Shown here piece by piece: positions 35,795-49,743 of a stretch of 64,000 nt of DNA. A program made the translations under genes and the position numbers. This stretch comes from CAMYMQ01 sp963730305. Lineage in GTDB: Bacteria > Pseudomonadota > Alphaproteobacteria > Bin65. The stretch is taken from contig CAVSRB010000008.1 of the NCBI GenBank assembly GCA_963730305.1, positions 186,001 through 250,000 of the forward strand, written 5' to 3'. The stretch's first letter is position 1. Each line of letters opens with the position of its first letter. The notes beneath the pieces are model-generated. The model ran no database searches. It saw nothing but the letters and a program-made list of their open reading frames with translations, and was not told the origin of the DNA.

Positions 35795-35812
35795 CGTCGG
35801 CGCGCGCCGACG
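35795..35812. repeat. Perfect 18-bp palindrome
   Basis: CGTCGGCGC is followed directly by its complement GCGCCGACG, then ATTTGACG. It lies between yghU and the next exported protein gene, 54 bp after the yghU stop. It could be a weak terminator or a dimer-binding operator. Confidence 0.5.
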
Positions 35813-35920
35813 ATTTGACGCAGCACAAAGCGGCCCGCCGTACACTTGCCTAAATCATCGGCTTCAAGGTCATGAACGCCGGGTGTTCCGGCGCGACGAA
35901 ACTCTAGGAAGGATACGGAT

Positions 35921-36427
35921 GTGGCCCGTCGGCTATTGCTCGTGCTGCTGGCAGCGGCAGCGTTTCCGTTCGGCTCCCCGGCGTTCGCGGCGGGCAGTGA
36001 GCGGCTGGTTTATCAGATCGTCCTGACCCTGCCGGGATCGCGCAGCCAGGGCTGGCACGGCGTCCTCTACGGCCGCAACGGCGGCCCCAGGGTCATCCCA
36101 CCCGGCAAGCGGGTGGAGACCGACATCGGGACGCTGGTCAGCGTCCCGCCGAAAACCGGCTGGATGTGGAGGCCGTACGGCATGGTGCCGGCCGCGCCGG
36201 GGATGCGGAACGACATCGCCAAGGCGCCCTGGTCCTATCGCCTGTACCAGACCGGGATCGGCACGGCGTGCCCAGCCTGGCGCGGCGAGCTGATCCGCGA
36301 CGGCAAGCCGGTGCCCCGACCGAAGCCGGGCGCGTCGCTGCGCACGCCGTGGGGGCCGTTCGTGTGGCGGAAGGGCCGCGGCTGGGCCCATCAGGCGTGG
36401 AAGGTGCGGACCGTCTCCTGCCGATGA
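35921..36427 (+). CDS. Exported protein of unknown function
   Basis: A 168-aa protein with a clear signal peptide (RRLLLVLLAAAAFPFGSPAFA) and a basic, Trp- and Pro-rich mature part containing two cysteines near the middle and end (ACPAWRG and TVSCR). The start is GTG 35921, with AGGAAGGA nearby. I recognise no family. It converges with the aconitase gene, 38 bp apart; a short GGGCT/AGCCC hairpin lies after its stop. Confidence 0.7.
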   Translation: MARRLLLVLLAAAAFPFGSPAFAAGSERLVYQIVLTLPGSRSQGWHGVLYGRNGGPRVIPPGKRVETDIGTLVSVPPKTGWMWRPYGMVPAAPGMRNDIAKAPWSYRLYQTGIGTACPAWRGELIRDGKPVPRPKPGASLRTPWGPFVWRKGRGWAHQAWKVRTVSCR

Positions 36428-36465
36428 ACGGGCTGGGTAGCCCTTAGCGCTGCCGCGCTCGGGGC

Positions 36466-39208
<2,743 letters not shown>

Positions 39209-39394
39209 GACGAACGATCTCCCGAGCATGCGGATGTCAGAAGCGGCGGGCGCCGCATCGTTTAGGATTCAGGGCGGTGCGGCTGGATTCCGGCGACCGC
39301 TTGGCGTTAAGTCGGATTGTGCCGGGTTACATCACATAAGAATTTGACTGTCCAGTGGCGGCCCGCCCGCCGCTCAGGCCCGAAGGAGACCGGA

Positions 39395-39943
39395 GTGACG
39401 ACGATCGACGACGTGCTGGACTTCTGGTTCAGCGAACAGACCCGGCCCCGGTGGTGGGACAAGGACGAGACCTTCGACGCCGAGATCCGGCGCCGGTTCG
39501 AGGCGGTCCACCGCGACGCCGCGGCCGGCAAGCTGTCGGACTGGGAGCGCACGGCCGAGGGCGCGCTGGCGCTGATCGTCAGCCTCGACCAGTTCCCGCG
39601 CAACATGTACCGCAACACGCCGCGCGCCTTCGCCACCGACCCCCAGGCCCGCGACGCCGCCATCCGGGCGATCGACCGCGGCTTCGACCGGCATTTCGAG
39701 GACGCCGACCACCGCATGTTCTATTACCTGCCGCTCGAGCATTCCGAGCGGATCGAGGACCAGGACCGCTGCGTCGCGCTGGTCCGCGAGCGGTGTGGCG
39801 ACGGCGACTATCCCAAATATGCCGAGGCCCACCGCGACGTGATCCGGCGGTTCGGCCGCTTCCCCCACCGCAACGCCATCCTCGGCCGGCGCAACACGCC
39901 GGAGGAAGAGGACTATCTGAGCCAGCCGGGCGCGGGCTTCTGA
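39395..39943 (+). CDS. DUF924 family protein
   Basis: A 182-aa helical protein with DUF924 marks VLDFWFSEQTRPRWWDKD at the start, LSDWERTAEGALALIVSLDQFPRN and YLPLEHSERIEDQDRCV. Distantly TPR-like; function unknown. The start is GTG 39395 with AAGGAG seven bases upstream. It is divergent from acnA and is followed by the first transglycosylase-like gene. Confidence 0.9.
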   Translation: MTTIDDVLDFWFSEQTRPRWWDKDETFDAEIRRRFEAVHRDAAAGKLSDWERTAEGALALIVSLDQFPRNMYRNTPRAFATDPQARDAAIRAIDRGFDRHFEDADHRMFYYLPLEHSERIEDQDRCVALVRERCGDGDYPKYAEAHRDVIRRFGRFPHRNAILGRRNTPEEEDYLSQPGAGF

Positions 39944-40056
39944 CGGCTTCACTAGACCGGTCTGTCCTGGTGGGTTTGCCAAATATCGCAAACGCCGCTA
40001 AACTGCCGCCTTCATGCCGACGCCTTAAGAACAAACCACTGAGGGAGTGGGCGCGG

Positions 40057-41085
40057 TTGACGGCAAAGACTCGAGTGACTGGCGCCGCGCGGGTGATCGC
40101 GGCGGTCTTTATCGTGCCTATCGCGGGCACCGCCTACGCGCAGTGCGAAGCCACCAAGGTTGCGCCGCCGGTCGCGAATGACTGGGGTGCGCGCGCGCAC
40201 GAGATGCGCCGCCTGGTCCACTGGCACGCGTTCCACAACAGCGTGCGCTGGCGCATGTCCAAGCGCGGCGTGGTGCTGTGCGGCCGGCATCTGTCGATCA
40301 AGCGGCACGAGCGCTACCGCCTCGACCTGGTGTCGGAGGCGTGGAATCGCTACGGCCCGCTGATCCGGGCCTCGGCGAAGCTCTACCGCGTCCCGGCCGA
40401 GCTGATCATCGCGGTGATGGTCAACGAGAGCGGCCTCAAGCCGAAGGCCCACCAGATCTACAGCGGCTACATCAGCGACGAGAAGACGCCCCAGCGCATC
40501 TCGGTCGGCCTGGGCGCGACCTTGATCAGCACCGCCCGCTACATGCTCAAGGACAACTCCATCGACCGCGACTGGCTGAGCGACCCGGCCAACTCGATCC
40601 GCATCATCGGCGTCTATCTCGACCGCCACTACAAGATGAACGGCTTCGACCCGGTGCGGACCGCGGCCGCCTACAACGCCGGCGGCATCTATCGGGACGC
40701 GAGCAAGGGCAACCGCTGGCGGATGCGCAACTACCCGCTCGGCCACGGCATCTACATCGATCACTTCGTGCTGGTCGCCAACCAGGCGATGCGCTTCCTG
40801 GAGAAGCGCCCCGACCGGCCGCCGGAGAGCCTGGCCTCGGTCTTCTTCGGGCCGCCGGCGCAGACCGTGGCGGTCAAGGTGCCGGACAGCTGGACGACGC
40901 CGAGCGGCGGGCTGGTCATGTACCAGGCGCCCGAGGGCACCAAGATGGGCGTTGCGTCGAGCTCGATCATCGACGACGTTGACGCGAAGCCCGAATCCAG
41001 TATGCAGCGTGCCGTATGCATCCCATTCCTCATGGCCTGCGGCGACGATACGGGGCAGCAGCCCTTGTTCAAGCTGTCGCGCTAG
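40057..41085 (+). CDS. Exported lytic-transglycosylase-like protein, copy 1
   Basis: Exported protein of 342 aa with an SLT-like domain. TTG 40057 follows GGGAG and starts a signal peptide ending GTAYAQ. The domain carries the catalytic-type glutamate in AELIIAVMVNESGLKPKA, the segment SVGLGATLISTARYML where lysozyme-like enzymes have GLMQLMP, and AAAYNAGGIY. The GLMQ-type motif is therefore altered, and activity is uncertain. The segment between (YSGYISDEKTPQRI) is unusual. The next gene is a paralogue whose start overlaps this gene by 70 bp. Confidence 0.78.
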   Translation: MTAKTRVTGAARVIAAVFIVPIAGTAYAQCEATKVAPPVANDWGARAHEMRRLVHWHAFHNSVRWRMSKRGVVLCGRHLSIKRHERYRLDLVSEAWNRYGPLIRASAKLYRVPAELIIAVMVNESGLKPKAHQIYSGYISDEKTPQRISVGLGATLISTARYMLKDNSIDRDWLSDPANSIRIIGVYLDRHYKMNGFDPVRTAAAYNAGGIYRDASKGNRWRMRNYPLGHGIYIDHFVLVANQAMRFLEKRPDRPPESLASVFFGPPAQTVAVKVPDSWTTPSGGLVMYQAPEGTKMGVASSSIIDDVDAKPESSMQRAVCIPFLMACGDDTGQQPLFKLSR

Positions 41086-41882
41086 CCGCCTTACCGGCGG
41101 TCGCCACGGCCGCCCAGACCTGCCCCACGCTCAAGCTTCCCCTGCCCACCGGCCTGCTGTGGCGCGACCGCGCGGCGGAGCTGCGCCGCCTCGCGCGCTG
41201 GCACCGGCACGCGGACAGCGTCGTCTGGCGGATGACCAGCCGCGGCGTCGTGCTGTGCTCGGGCGCGCTGCCGGTCAGCCGCGTCGCCCGCTACCGGCTG
41301 CGCTGGATCCCCAAAGTGTGGTCGACCTACGGCGGGCTGATCGCCGCCGCCGCCCACGCCAACAACGTGCCGGCCGAGTTGATCGTGACCATCATCGTCA
41401 ACGAATTGGGGGGCCAGGCCCACGCCATCCACAAATATGCCGGCTTCATCAGCGACGCGCGGACGCCCAACCAAGTCTCGATCGGCCTCGGCCAGATGCT
41501 GCTCGGCACCGCCCGCGCGATCATGAACGACCGCGGAATCGACCGCGCCTGGCTGCTGCGGCCGCGCAACGCGATCGGCGCGATCGCGGTCTACCTCGAC
41601 CGCCAGTACCGGCTGACCGGCTTCGACCCGCCGCTGGTCGCCGCCGCCTACAACGCCGGGGCGCTCTATCGCGACCCCAGCCCGGGCAACCGCTGGCGGC
41701 TGCGCAACCACCCGCTCGGCCGCTCGGTCTACATCGACACGTTCGTCGCGGTCGCCAACGGCGCCACCGCCCACCTGCTGCGCACCGGCCGGCCGCCGCC
41801 GCAGAGCTTCGCCGCCCTGCTCGCGCGCAGCAGCCTGCGCCCGACGCCGCGGCCCGACTGCGGCCGGCGCTGCGGCGAGTGA
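41016..41882 (+). CDS. Exported lytic-transglycosylase-like protein, copy 2
   Basis: Paralogue of the preceding gene, 288 aa: RWHRHADSVVWRMTSRGVVLC, AELIVTIIVNELGG, SIGLGQMLLGTARAIM, AAAYNAGALYRD and NRWRLRNHPLGRSVYID align in order with copy 1. Here the GLGQM motif is closer to active transglycosylases, while ESG has become ELGG. The signal peptide (AAALVQAVALAALPAVATAA) is encoded within the 3' end of copy 1 in another frame. No alternative downstream start would keep that signal peptide, so the overlap looks real. No clear ribosome site precedes ATG 41016. Confidence 0.75.
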   Translation: MHPIPHGLRRRYGAAALVQAVALAALPAVATAAQTCPTLKLPLPTGLLWRDRAAELRRLARWHRHADSVVWRMTSRGVVLCSGALPVSRVARYRLRWIPKVWSTYGGLIAAAAHANNVPAELIVTIIVNELGGQAHAIHKYAGFISDARTPNQVSIGLGQMLLGTARAIMNDRGIDRAWLLRPRNAIGAIAVYLDRQYRLTGFDPPLVAAAYNAGALYRDPSPGNRWRLRNHPLGRSVYIDTFVAVANGATAHLLRTGRPPPQSFAALLARSSLRPTPRPDCGRRCGE

Positions 41883-41913
41883 CCGCGCAGACCGACCGCC
41901 CGGTGCCCCAACG

Positions 41914-41943
41914 AAAACGGCCCGGACCAAAGGTCCGGGCCGT
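41914..41943 (-). terminator. Strong rho-independent terminator of boxCB
   Basis: ACGGCCCGGACC and its perfect complement (41917-41928 and 41932-41943) form a 12-bp stem with loop AAA. On the minus strand it is followed by TTTT (41914-41917). It lies 27 bp after the boxB stop and may also stop plus-strand transcription from the transglycosylase-like pair. Confidence 0.85.
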
Positions 41944-41969
41944 CGACGTTCGGCAACAGGCCGGCGGGA

Positions 41970-43394
<1,425 letters not shown>

Positions 43395-43466
43395 TGGGTC
43401 AACACCTCTCGTTGAAATGCGTTCGTGTCGAAACGGGACGGGTCGGACCGCGGCGGAGGCGCCAGG

Positions 43467-45122
<1,656 letters not shown>

Positions 45123-45175
45123 TGGGCTACTCCTCTTGCAGCGCCTTGGGCACCGGCTCGTTTGGCGGTCGTTCC

Positions 45176-45189
45176 TGCAATATAATGCA
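45176..45189. promoter_or_regulatory. BoxR-type operator at the boxC promoter
   Basis: TGCA-ATATAA-TGCA is a perfect match to the TGCA-N6-TGCA pattern reported for the BzdR/BoxR regulators of benzoate degradation. It overlaps the -10 element of the boxC promoter, so binding would block transcription until benzoyl-CoA releases the repressor. The match is seen; function is inferred. Confidence 0.75.
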
Positions 45190-45206
45190 TAAAATTACGT
45201 TGGCAA
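45179..45206 (-). promoter_or_regulatory. Promoter of the boxC-boxB operon
   Basis: On the minus strand TTGCCA (45201-45206) and TATATT (45179-45184) each match the sigma-70 consensus at five of six positions and are separated by 16 bp. They lie 57 bp upstream of the boxC start. Confidence 0.7.
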
Positions 45207-45237
45207 GCACTATTTCGCTGCCAGTGTGCTGTCAGGG

Positions 45238-46182
45238 TCAGGCGCCTTGGGCGGCGCGGATCGTCTTCAGCACGTCCTCGAGGGCCTGATCGACGCTCCG
45301 GCCGGAGGTCTCCACCACCGCATCGGCCTTGGCATATAGCTGGTCGCGATTGGCGAGAATGCGGCGAAGGTCGTCCATCGCCTCGCGGTTGCCGGCCATC
45401 GGCCGCATGTCGCCCTGGGCGACCACACGGTTCATGTGGTCCTCCGGCGACGCCTTGACCCAGACCGTGAAGCAGGCGTTGAGCAGCAGGTCGTAGGTCT
45501 CCGGCTCGGAGACGATGCTGCCGCCGGTGGCGATCACCGAGGCCGGATAGCTGTTGAGGACGTGTTCGAGCGCCCGCTTCTCGTAGCGGCGGTAACCGGC
45601 CTGGCCGGACAGGTCGAAGATCTTGTCGAGGCTCATCCCGGAGACTGCCTCGATCTCCTCGGCCATCTCGACGAAGGGGACATCGAGCGATTTCGCCAGC
45701 GCCTTGCCAAGCGTGGTCTTGCCGGCCCCGCGCAGGCCGGTCAGCGCGATCCGGGCGTGGCGCTCGGCCGATTCGTCCATGCGGAAGCGGGCGGTCAGCA
45801 ACCGGCTCGCCTCGGCCAGCTCCTCCGGCGTCAGCCGTTCCAGCCGCTGCACCAGCAGGGTCAGCTCGATCGGGCGCTCGGCGCCCTCGCGGACCAGGTC
45901 GGCGAGCGGCACGCTCATCGCCTGGGCGACCTGCCGCAGCAGGCCGATCGAGATGTTGCCCTGCCCGCTCTCGAGCTGGGCGAGATAGCGCTCGGACACG
46001 CCCGAGTCCCGGGCCAGGATCTTGCGCGACATGCCGCGCCGCGCCCGGGCGCCACGGACGCGCTCGCCCAGCACCTTCAGATAATCCTGGTGGACCTCGG
46101 CCGCGCAGGGCGCGCGCCGGCCGTTGCCGTCGCCCGAACGGCGCGGCCGCGGCAGTTGAGGATCGATCAGGCGTTGCGTCAT
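45238..46182 (-). CDS. boxR: Benzoate degradation regulator BoxR (XRE HTH + shikimate-kinase-like domain)
   Basis: Two-domain repressor of 314 aa. An XRE-type HTH spans about residues 33-95 (RVRGARARRGMSRKILARDS, GVSERYLAQLESGQGNIS) and a shikimate-kinase-like domain follows from about 145 (ALTGLRGAGKTTLGKALAK, a P-loop; then ATGGSIVSEPETYDLLL). This architecture is that of BzdR/BoxR, where the kinase-like domain senses benzoyl-CoA. ATG 46182 is chosen because the predicted boxR promoter -10 lies at 46223-46228, which excludes longer starts. It is divergent from the flavodoxin gene. Confidence 0.93.
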   Translation of the reverse strand: MTQRLIDPQLPRPRRSGDGNGRRAPCAAEVHQDYLKVLGERVRGARARRGMSRKILARDSGVSERYLAQLESGQGNISIGLLRQVAQAMSVPLADLVREGAERPIELTLLVQRLERLTPEELAEASRLLTARFRMDESAERHARIALTGLRGAGKTTLGKALAKSLDVPFVEMAEEIEAVSGMSLDKIFDLSGQAGYRRYEKRALEHVLNSYPASVIATGGSIVSEPETYDLLLNACFTVWVKASPEDHMNRVVAQGDMRPMAGNREAMDDLRRILANRDQLYAKADAVVETSGRSVDQALEDVLKTIRAAQGA

Positions 46183-46222
46183 GCAGCGGAATCCAATACC
46201 AACCAAATCGCGGTTCATCCGT

Positions 46223-46251
46223 ACAATATGCAATATATTGCTTGTTTACAA
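46223..46251 (-). promoter_or_regulatory. Candidate boxR promoter
   Basis: On the minus strand TTGTAA (46246-46251), a 17-bp spacer and TATTGT (46223-46228) form a sigma-70-like pair 41 bp upstream of the boxR start. The spacer is occupied by the BoxR-type site. Confidence 0.5.
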
Positions 46252-46254
46252 GCA
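46229..46254. promoter_or_regulatory. BoxR-type operator region between boxR and the flavodoxin gene
   Basis: TGCA-ATATAT-TGCT (46229-46242) is a one-mismatch copy of TGCA-N6-TGCA. It runs into a perfect inverted repeat TGCTTG / CAAGCA (46239-46244 and 46249-46254, spacer TTTA). A further TGCA lies at 46260-46263. The cluster overlaps the predicted boxR promoter, suggesting autoregulation. Confidence 0.6.
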
Positions 46255-46270
46255 GTCTGTGCATTATGTT
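46243..46270 (+). promoter_or_regulatory. Weak candidate promoter for the flavodoxin gene
   Basis: TTGTTT (46243-46248), a 16-bp spacer and TATGTT (46265-46270) lie 42 bp upstream of the flavodoxin start. The -35 matches poorly; the position, divergent from boxR and inside the operator cluster, is the main support. Confidence 0.3.
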
Positions 46271-46311
46271 CCGGAAATTCTCATAGCCTTACAGACGACG
46301 GGAGGGGTTCC

Positions 46312-46782
46312 GTGGAACTCAAGATCCTTGTGGGAACGATGACCGGCACGGCCGAAATGGTCGCCGACGAGATGAGCGACGCGCTGTCGGAAGCGGGACA
46401 CGAGGTCGAGGTCCTGCCGATGGACGACCTCGACGCGTCGGTCTTTTCGGGTGGCGGCACGTTCCTGATCGTGACCTCGACCTACGGCCAGGGCGACGTG
46501 CCGGACAACGCCATCGCGCTCTACGAGGAGCTCCTGGAGAAGAAGCCTGACCTCGCCGACGTCACCTACGGCTTGTTCTCGCTCGGCGACATGACCTATG
46601 CCGACACCTTCAACTTCGGCGGCAAGAAGTTCGACGAGGCGCTGACCGGCTGCGGCGCCAAGCGCACCGGCGAGATGTTCACCCACGACGCCAGCTCGGG
46701 GACGATCCCCGAAGAGGACGGCGTGGACTGGGTGAAGGTCTGGATCGAAAATTTTAAGAAGGCCTGCGAGCTCGCCGCCTAG
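46312..46782 (+). CDS. Flavodoxin-domain protein of the box cluster
   Basis: FMN-binding electron carrier of 156 aa. The start is GTG 46312 behind GGAGGGG. Phosphate loop GTMTGTAEMVADEM near residue 8, TSTYGQGDVPDNA and FSLGDMTYADTFNFGGKKFDEAL give the flavodoxin/MioC pattern with flavin-stacking loops. The gene is divergent from boxR and followed 123 bp later by boxD. Since no boxA is visible, it could carry electrons to BoxB; that is inference from position only. Confidence 0.88.
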   Translation: MELKILVGTMTGTAEMVADEMSDALSEAGHEVEVLPMDDLDASVFSGGGTFLIVTSTYGQGDVPDNAIALYEELLEKKPDLADVTYGLFSLGDMTYADTFNFGGKKFDEALTGCGAKRTGEMFTHDASSGTIPEEDGVDWVKVWIENFKKACELAA

Positions 46783-46905
46783 GCGGCCCGGCGCGCAGGC
46801 CTCGGCAACCGGACACCCGGTCGAAGCGACAAGCGAAACAGCGCGATCCGCGGCACGCCGTCACCCGGCACCGGAAGGACCGCGCGCTATCTGGGGGATA
46901 CGGTC

Positions 46906-48471
46906 ATGAAGCTCGGAAATTACGTATGTGGCGCCTGGGCCGAGGGTTCGGGACAGGGCGCCCCGCTGGTCGACCCGGTCAAGGGCGAGGTCATCGCCCA
47001 CGCCTCGACCGACGGCATCGACCTGGCCGCCGCGCTCGACTATGCGCGGACCAAGGGCGGCCCGGCGCTGCGGGCGATGAGCTACGGCGAGCGGGCGGCG
47101 CTGCTCAGCGGCATGGCCGACACGCTGATGGCCAACCGCGACCGCTATTTCGAGATCGCCCAGGCCAACTCCGGCAACACCAAGATCGACGCGGCGATCG
47201 ACATCGACGGCGGCTCCGGCACGCTCAAATACTATTCGGCGATCGGCAAGGGGCTGGGCGACGCCAAGTACCTGCGCGACGGCGGCTTCGAGCGGTTCGG
47301 CAAGGACGACACCTTCCAGGCGATCCACATCCGCGTGCCGATCCAGGGCGTCGCGGTCCACATCAACGCCTTCAACTTCCCGTCCTGGGGCCTGTGGGAG
47401 AAGGTCGCCTGCGCCTTCCTGTCGGGCGTGCCGGTGCTGGCCAAGCCGGCGACGGCGACGGCGCTGCTGTCCTACGAGATGGTCAAGGACGTGGTCGCCG
47501 CGGGCACCGTGCCCGACGGCGCGCTCAACCTGATCTGCGGCAGCGCCCGCGACCTGCTCGACCACGTCGACCGGCGCGACGCCATCGCCTTCACCGGCTC
47601 CGCCGACACGGCCAACCTGCTGCGCTCCAACCCCAACGTCATCACCCACTCGGTCCGCTTCAACGCGGAGGCCGACAGCCTGAACACGAGCATGCTGGGC
47701 CCCGACGCCAAGCCGGGCTCGCCCGAGTTCGACCTGTTCGTGCGCGAGGTCGCGCGCGAGATGACGATCAAGGCCGGCCAGAAATGCACCGCGATCCGCC
47801 GCGCCTTCGTGCCCCGCGCGCTGCTCGACGACGTGACCCAGGCGCTCGAGGCCCGTCTCGCCCGGACCGTCACCGGCGACCCGCGCAACGAGACGGTGAC
47901 CATGGGCCCGATCGTCGACAAGAGCCAGCAGAAGGCCGTGCTCGACGGCCTCGCCGAGCTCGGCAAGGAGGCCAAGACGGTGGTCGGCGGCGGCGACTTC
48001 GCGCCGGTCGACGCCGACCCGGACAAGGGCGCCTTCGTGCCGCCGACCCTGCTGCGCTGCGACGACCCGGAAGGCGCCTCCGTCGTTCACGACGTCGAGG
48101 TGTTCGGCCCGGTATCGACGCTGATGCCCTACGACAGCCCCGAGCAGGGTTTCGCCCTGTCGGCCCGCGGCGAGGGCTCGCTGGTCGCCTCGGTGTTCAC
48201 CGGCGACGACGGCTTCGCCAGCCAGGCCGCGCTCGGCCTGGCGCCGAGCCACGGCCGGGTGATGGTGATCGACGAGTCGGTCGGCAAGCTGCAGACCGGC
48301 CACGGCATCGTCATGCCGATGTGCGTCCATGGCGGGCCCGGCCGCGCCGGCGGCGGCGAGGAACTGGGCGGTCTGCGCGGTCTGCGCTTCTACCACCAGC
48401 GGCTCGCGGTGCAGGGCAACAAGGAAAGAGTCCACGCCCTCGCCGATGCGGCGGCCGAAGTCACCGTATAA
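46906..48471 (+). CDS. boxD: 3,4-Dehydroadipyl-CoA semialdehyde dehydrogenase BoxD
   Basis: Aldehyde dehydrogenase of 521 aa oxidising the ring-cleavage semialdehyde with NADP+. Family marks are MKLGNYVCGAWAEGSGQG at the start, HINAFNFPSWGLWEKVACAF, the catalytic Cys294 in GQKCTAIRR and FGPVSTLMPYDS, matching BoxD/PaaZ-type enzymes. The C-terminal MCVHGGPGRAGGGEELGGLRG is also specific to this group. It lies downstream of the flavodoxin gene and upstream of a small exported protein. Together with boxB and boxC it covers the central steps of the pathway. Confidence 0.95.
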   Translation: MKLGNYVCGAWAEGSGQGAPLVDPVKGEVIAHASTDGIDLAAALDYARTKGGPALRAMSYGERAALLSGMADTLMANRDRYFEIAQANSGNTKIDAAIDIDGGSGTLKYYSAIGKGLGDAKYLRDGGFERFGKDDTFQAIHIRVPIQGVAVHINAFNFPSWGLWEKVACAFLSGVPVLAKPATATALLSYEMVKDVVAAGTVPDGALNLICGSARDLLDHVDRRDAIAFTGSADTANLLRSNPNVITHSVRFNAEADSLNTSMLGPDAKPGSPEFDLFVREVAREMTIKAGQKCTAIRRAFVPRALLDDVTQALEARLARTVTGDPRNETVTMGPIVDKSQQKAVLDGLAELGKEAKTVVGGGDFAPVDADPDKGAFVPPTLLRCDDPEGASVVHDVEVFGPVSTLMPYDSPEQGFALSARGEGSLVASVFTGDDGFASQAALGLAPSHGRVMVIDESVGKLQTGHGIVMPMCVHGGPGRAGGGEELGGLRGLRFYHQRLAVQGNKERVHALADAAAEVTV

Positions 48472-48505
48472 GGCACCAGTGCCAACAACCGAACGAGGCC
48501 GAATC

Positions 48506-48934
48506 ATGACCTTTGCCCGCAAGCTCCTTCCCGTGATCGCGCTGGCCGCCGTCGCGGTCGCCCCCGCGGCGCGCGCCGAGCAGGCCGACCTGACCAAGGT
48601 CGACGCCGTCACCTGCACGCCCGACCGGATCGCGCGCTGCAAGCAGGACGGCACCTGCCAGTGGCGCGACGCCACCGCGCGCAACAAGCAGGAACTCCTG
48701 GTCATCGACTTCAAGGCCAAGACCGCGTCCTTCCGCTACAAGGAGCAGAACCGCGGCGGCGGCGTGATCCTCGACGACAAGACCGAGGGCGACGCGCGCC
48801 GCTTCGTGATCAGCAAGGACAAGTCGCGCAACCCGCGCACGACGATGGAGTTGTCGCTGGACAAGGCCGGCAAGCTGACCGGCACGCGCAACGCCGGCCG
48901 GGTCAAGTTCGAAGGCACCTGCAAGGCGTCCTGA
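48506..48934 (+). CDS. Small exported protein of unknown function
   Basis: A 142-aa protein with a signal peptide (FARKLLPVIALAAVAVAPAARA). The mature part has three cysteines near its start (VTCTPDRIARCKQDGTCQW) and one near its end, suggesting two disulfides. The rest is beta-rich and basic. ATG 48506 is preferred because the signal peptide begins there. It is 34 bp after boxD, so it is probably cotranscribed, but a role in the pathway is not evident. Confidence 0.75.
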   Translation: MTFARKLLPVIALAAVAVAPAARAEQADLTKVDAVTCTPDRIARCKQDGTCQWRDATARNKQELLVIDFKAKTASFRYKEQNRGGGVILDDKTEGDARRFVISKDKSRNPRTTMELSLDKAGKLTGTRNAGRVKFEGTCKAS

Positions 48935-48960
48935 GCCGATAGCGGACGCAGGATCGAGCC

Positions 48961-49743
48961 ATGCCCTTCGTCGACGCCGGCGGTCACCGCCTGGAATATG
49001 AATGGCTGGGGCCGCCGCCGTCGGACGCGCCGACGGTGGTGATGCTCCACGAAGGGCTGGGCTCGGTCTCGTTGTGGCGGGACTTCCCGCAGGCCGTCCA
49101 GGAGGCGACCGGCCTCGGCGTGCTGGTCTACAGCCGCTGGGGCTACGGCAAGTCCGACCCGTTCCACGACTATCCCAAGCCGGTCGACTACATGACCCCG
49201 GAGGCCCAGGTCGCGCTGCGCGACGTGCTGCGCGGCCTCGGCGTGACCCGGCCGATCCTGCTCGGCCACAGCGACGGCGCCTCGATCGCGATCATCTATG
49301 CCGGCAGCGCCATCGATCCGGCGCCGCTCGGCGTGATATTGATGGCGCCCCACGTCTTCGTGGAGCATGTTTGCACGGTCAGCATCGCCAAGGCCCGGGT
49401 CGCCTACGAGGCGGAAGGGCTGCGCGACAAGCTGGCGCGCTATCACGACGACGTCGACAGCGCCTTCTACGGCTGGAACACGATCTGGATGCGTCCGCAG
49501 TTCATCAATGACTGGAATATCGAGGGTTTCGTCGATGCGATCGCCTGCCCGATCACAGTGATCCAGGGCGAGGGCGACGAGTACGGCACCGCGGCGCAGT
49601 ACGAGTCGATCCGTGCCCACAGCGGCGGCCGGGCCGAGGTCGTGGTGCTGCCCGACTGCGGCCATTCCCCCCACCGCGACCAGCGCGAGCGCACGCTCGA
49701 GGCGATTACCCGCCATATCGCCGCGCTGAAGGTGGAGACGTGA
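48961..49743 (+). CDS. Alpha/beta hydrolase
   Basis: Alpha/beta-fold hydrolase of 260 aa. The oxyanion segment VVMLHEGLGSVSLW, the nucleophile elbow ILLGHSDGASIAI (Ser in GHSDG) near residue 103, and the His in LPDCGHSPHRDQ complete the triad with an acidic residue in GEGDEYGT. It is 26 bp after the exported protein gene and overlaps the next gene by 4 bp. A similar hydrolase is often found in box clusters. Its substrate is unknown; an enol-lactone or thioester is possible. Confidence 0.87.
   Translation: MPFVDAGGHRLEYEWLGPPPSDAPTVVMLHEGLGSVSLWRDFPQAVQEATGLGVLVYSRWGYGKSDPFHDYPKPVDYMTPEAQVALRDVLRGLGVTRPILLGHSDGASIAIIYAGSAIDPAPLGVILMAPHVFVEHVCTVSIAKARVAYEAEGLRDKLARYHDDVDSAFYGWNTIWMRPQFINDWNIEGFVDAIACPITVIQGEGDEYGTAAQYESIRAHSGGRAEVVVLPDCGHSPHRDQRERTLEAITRHIAALKVET

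Noticed and set aside
39355..40056. N-terminal extension of the first transglycosylase-like protein
   Set aside because: The frame is open upstream but overlaps the DUF924 gene and lacks conserved sequence; the signal peptide begins just after TTG 40057.
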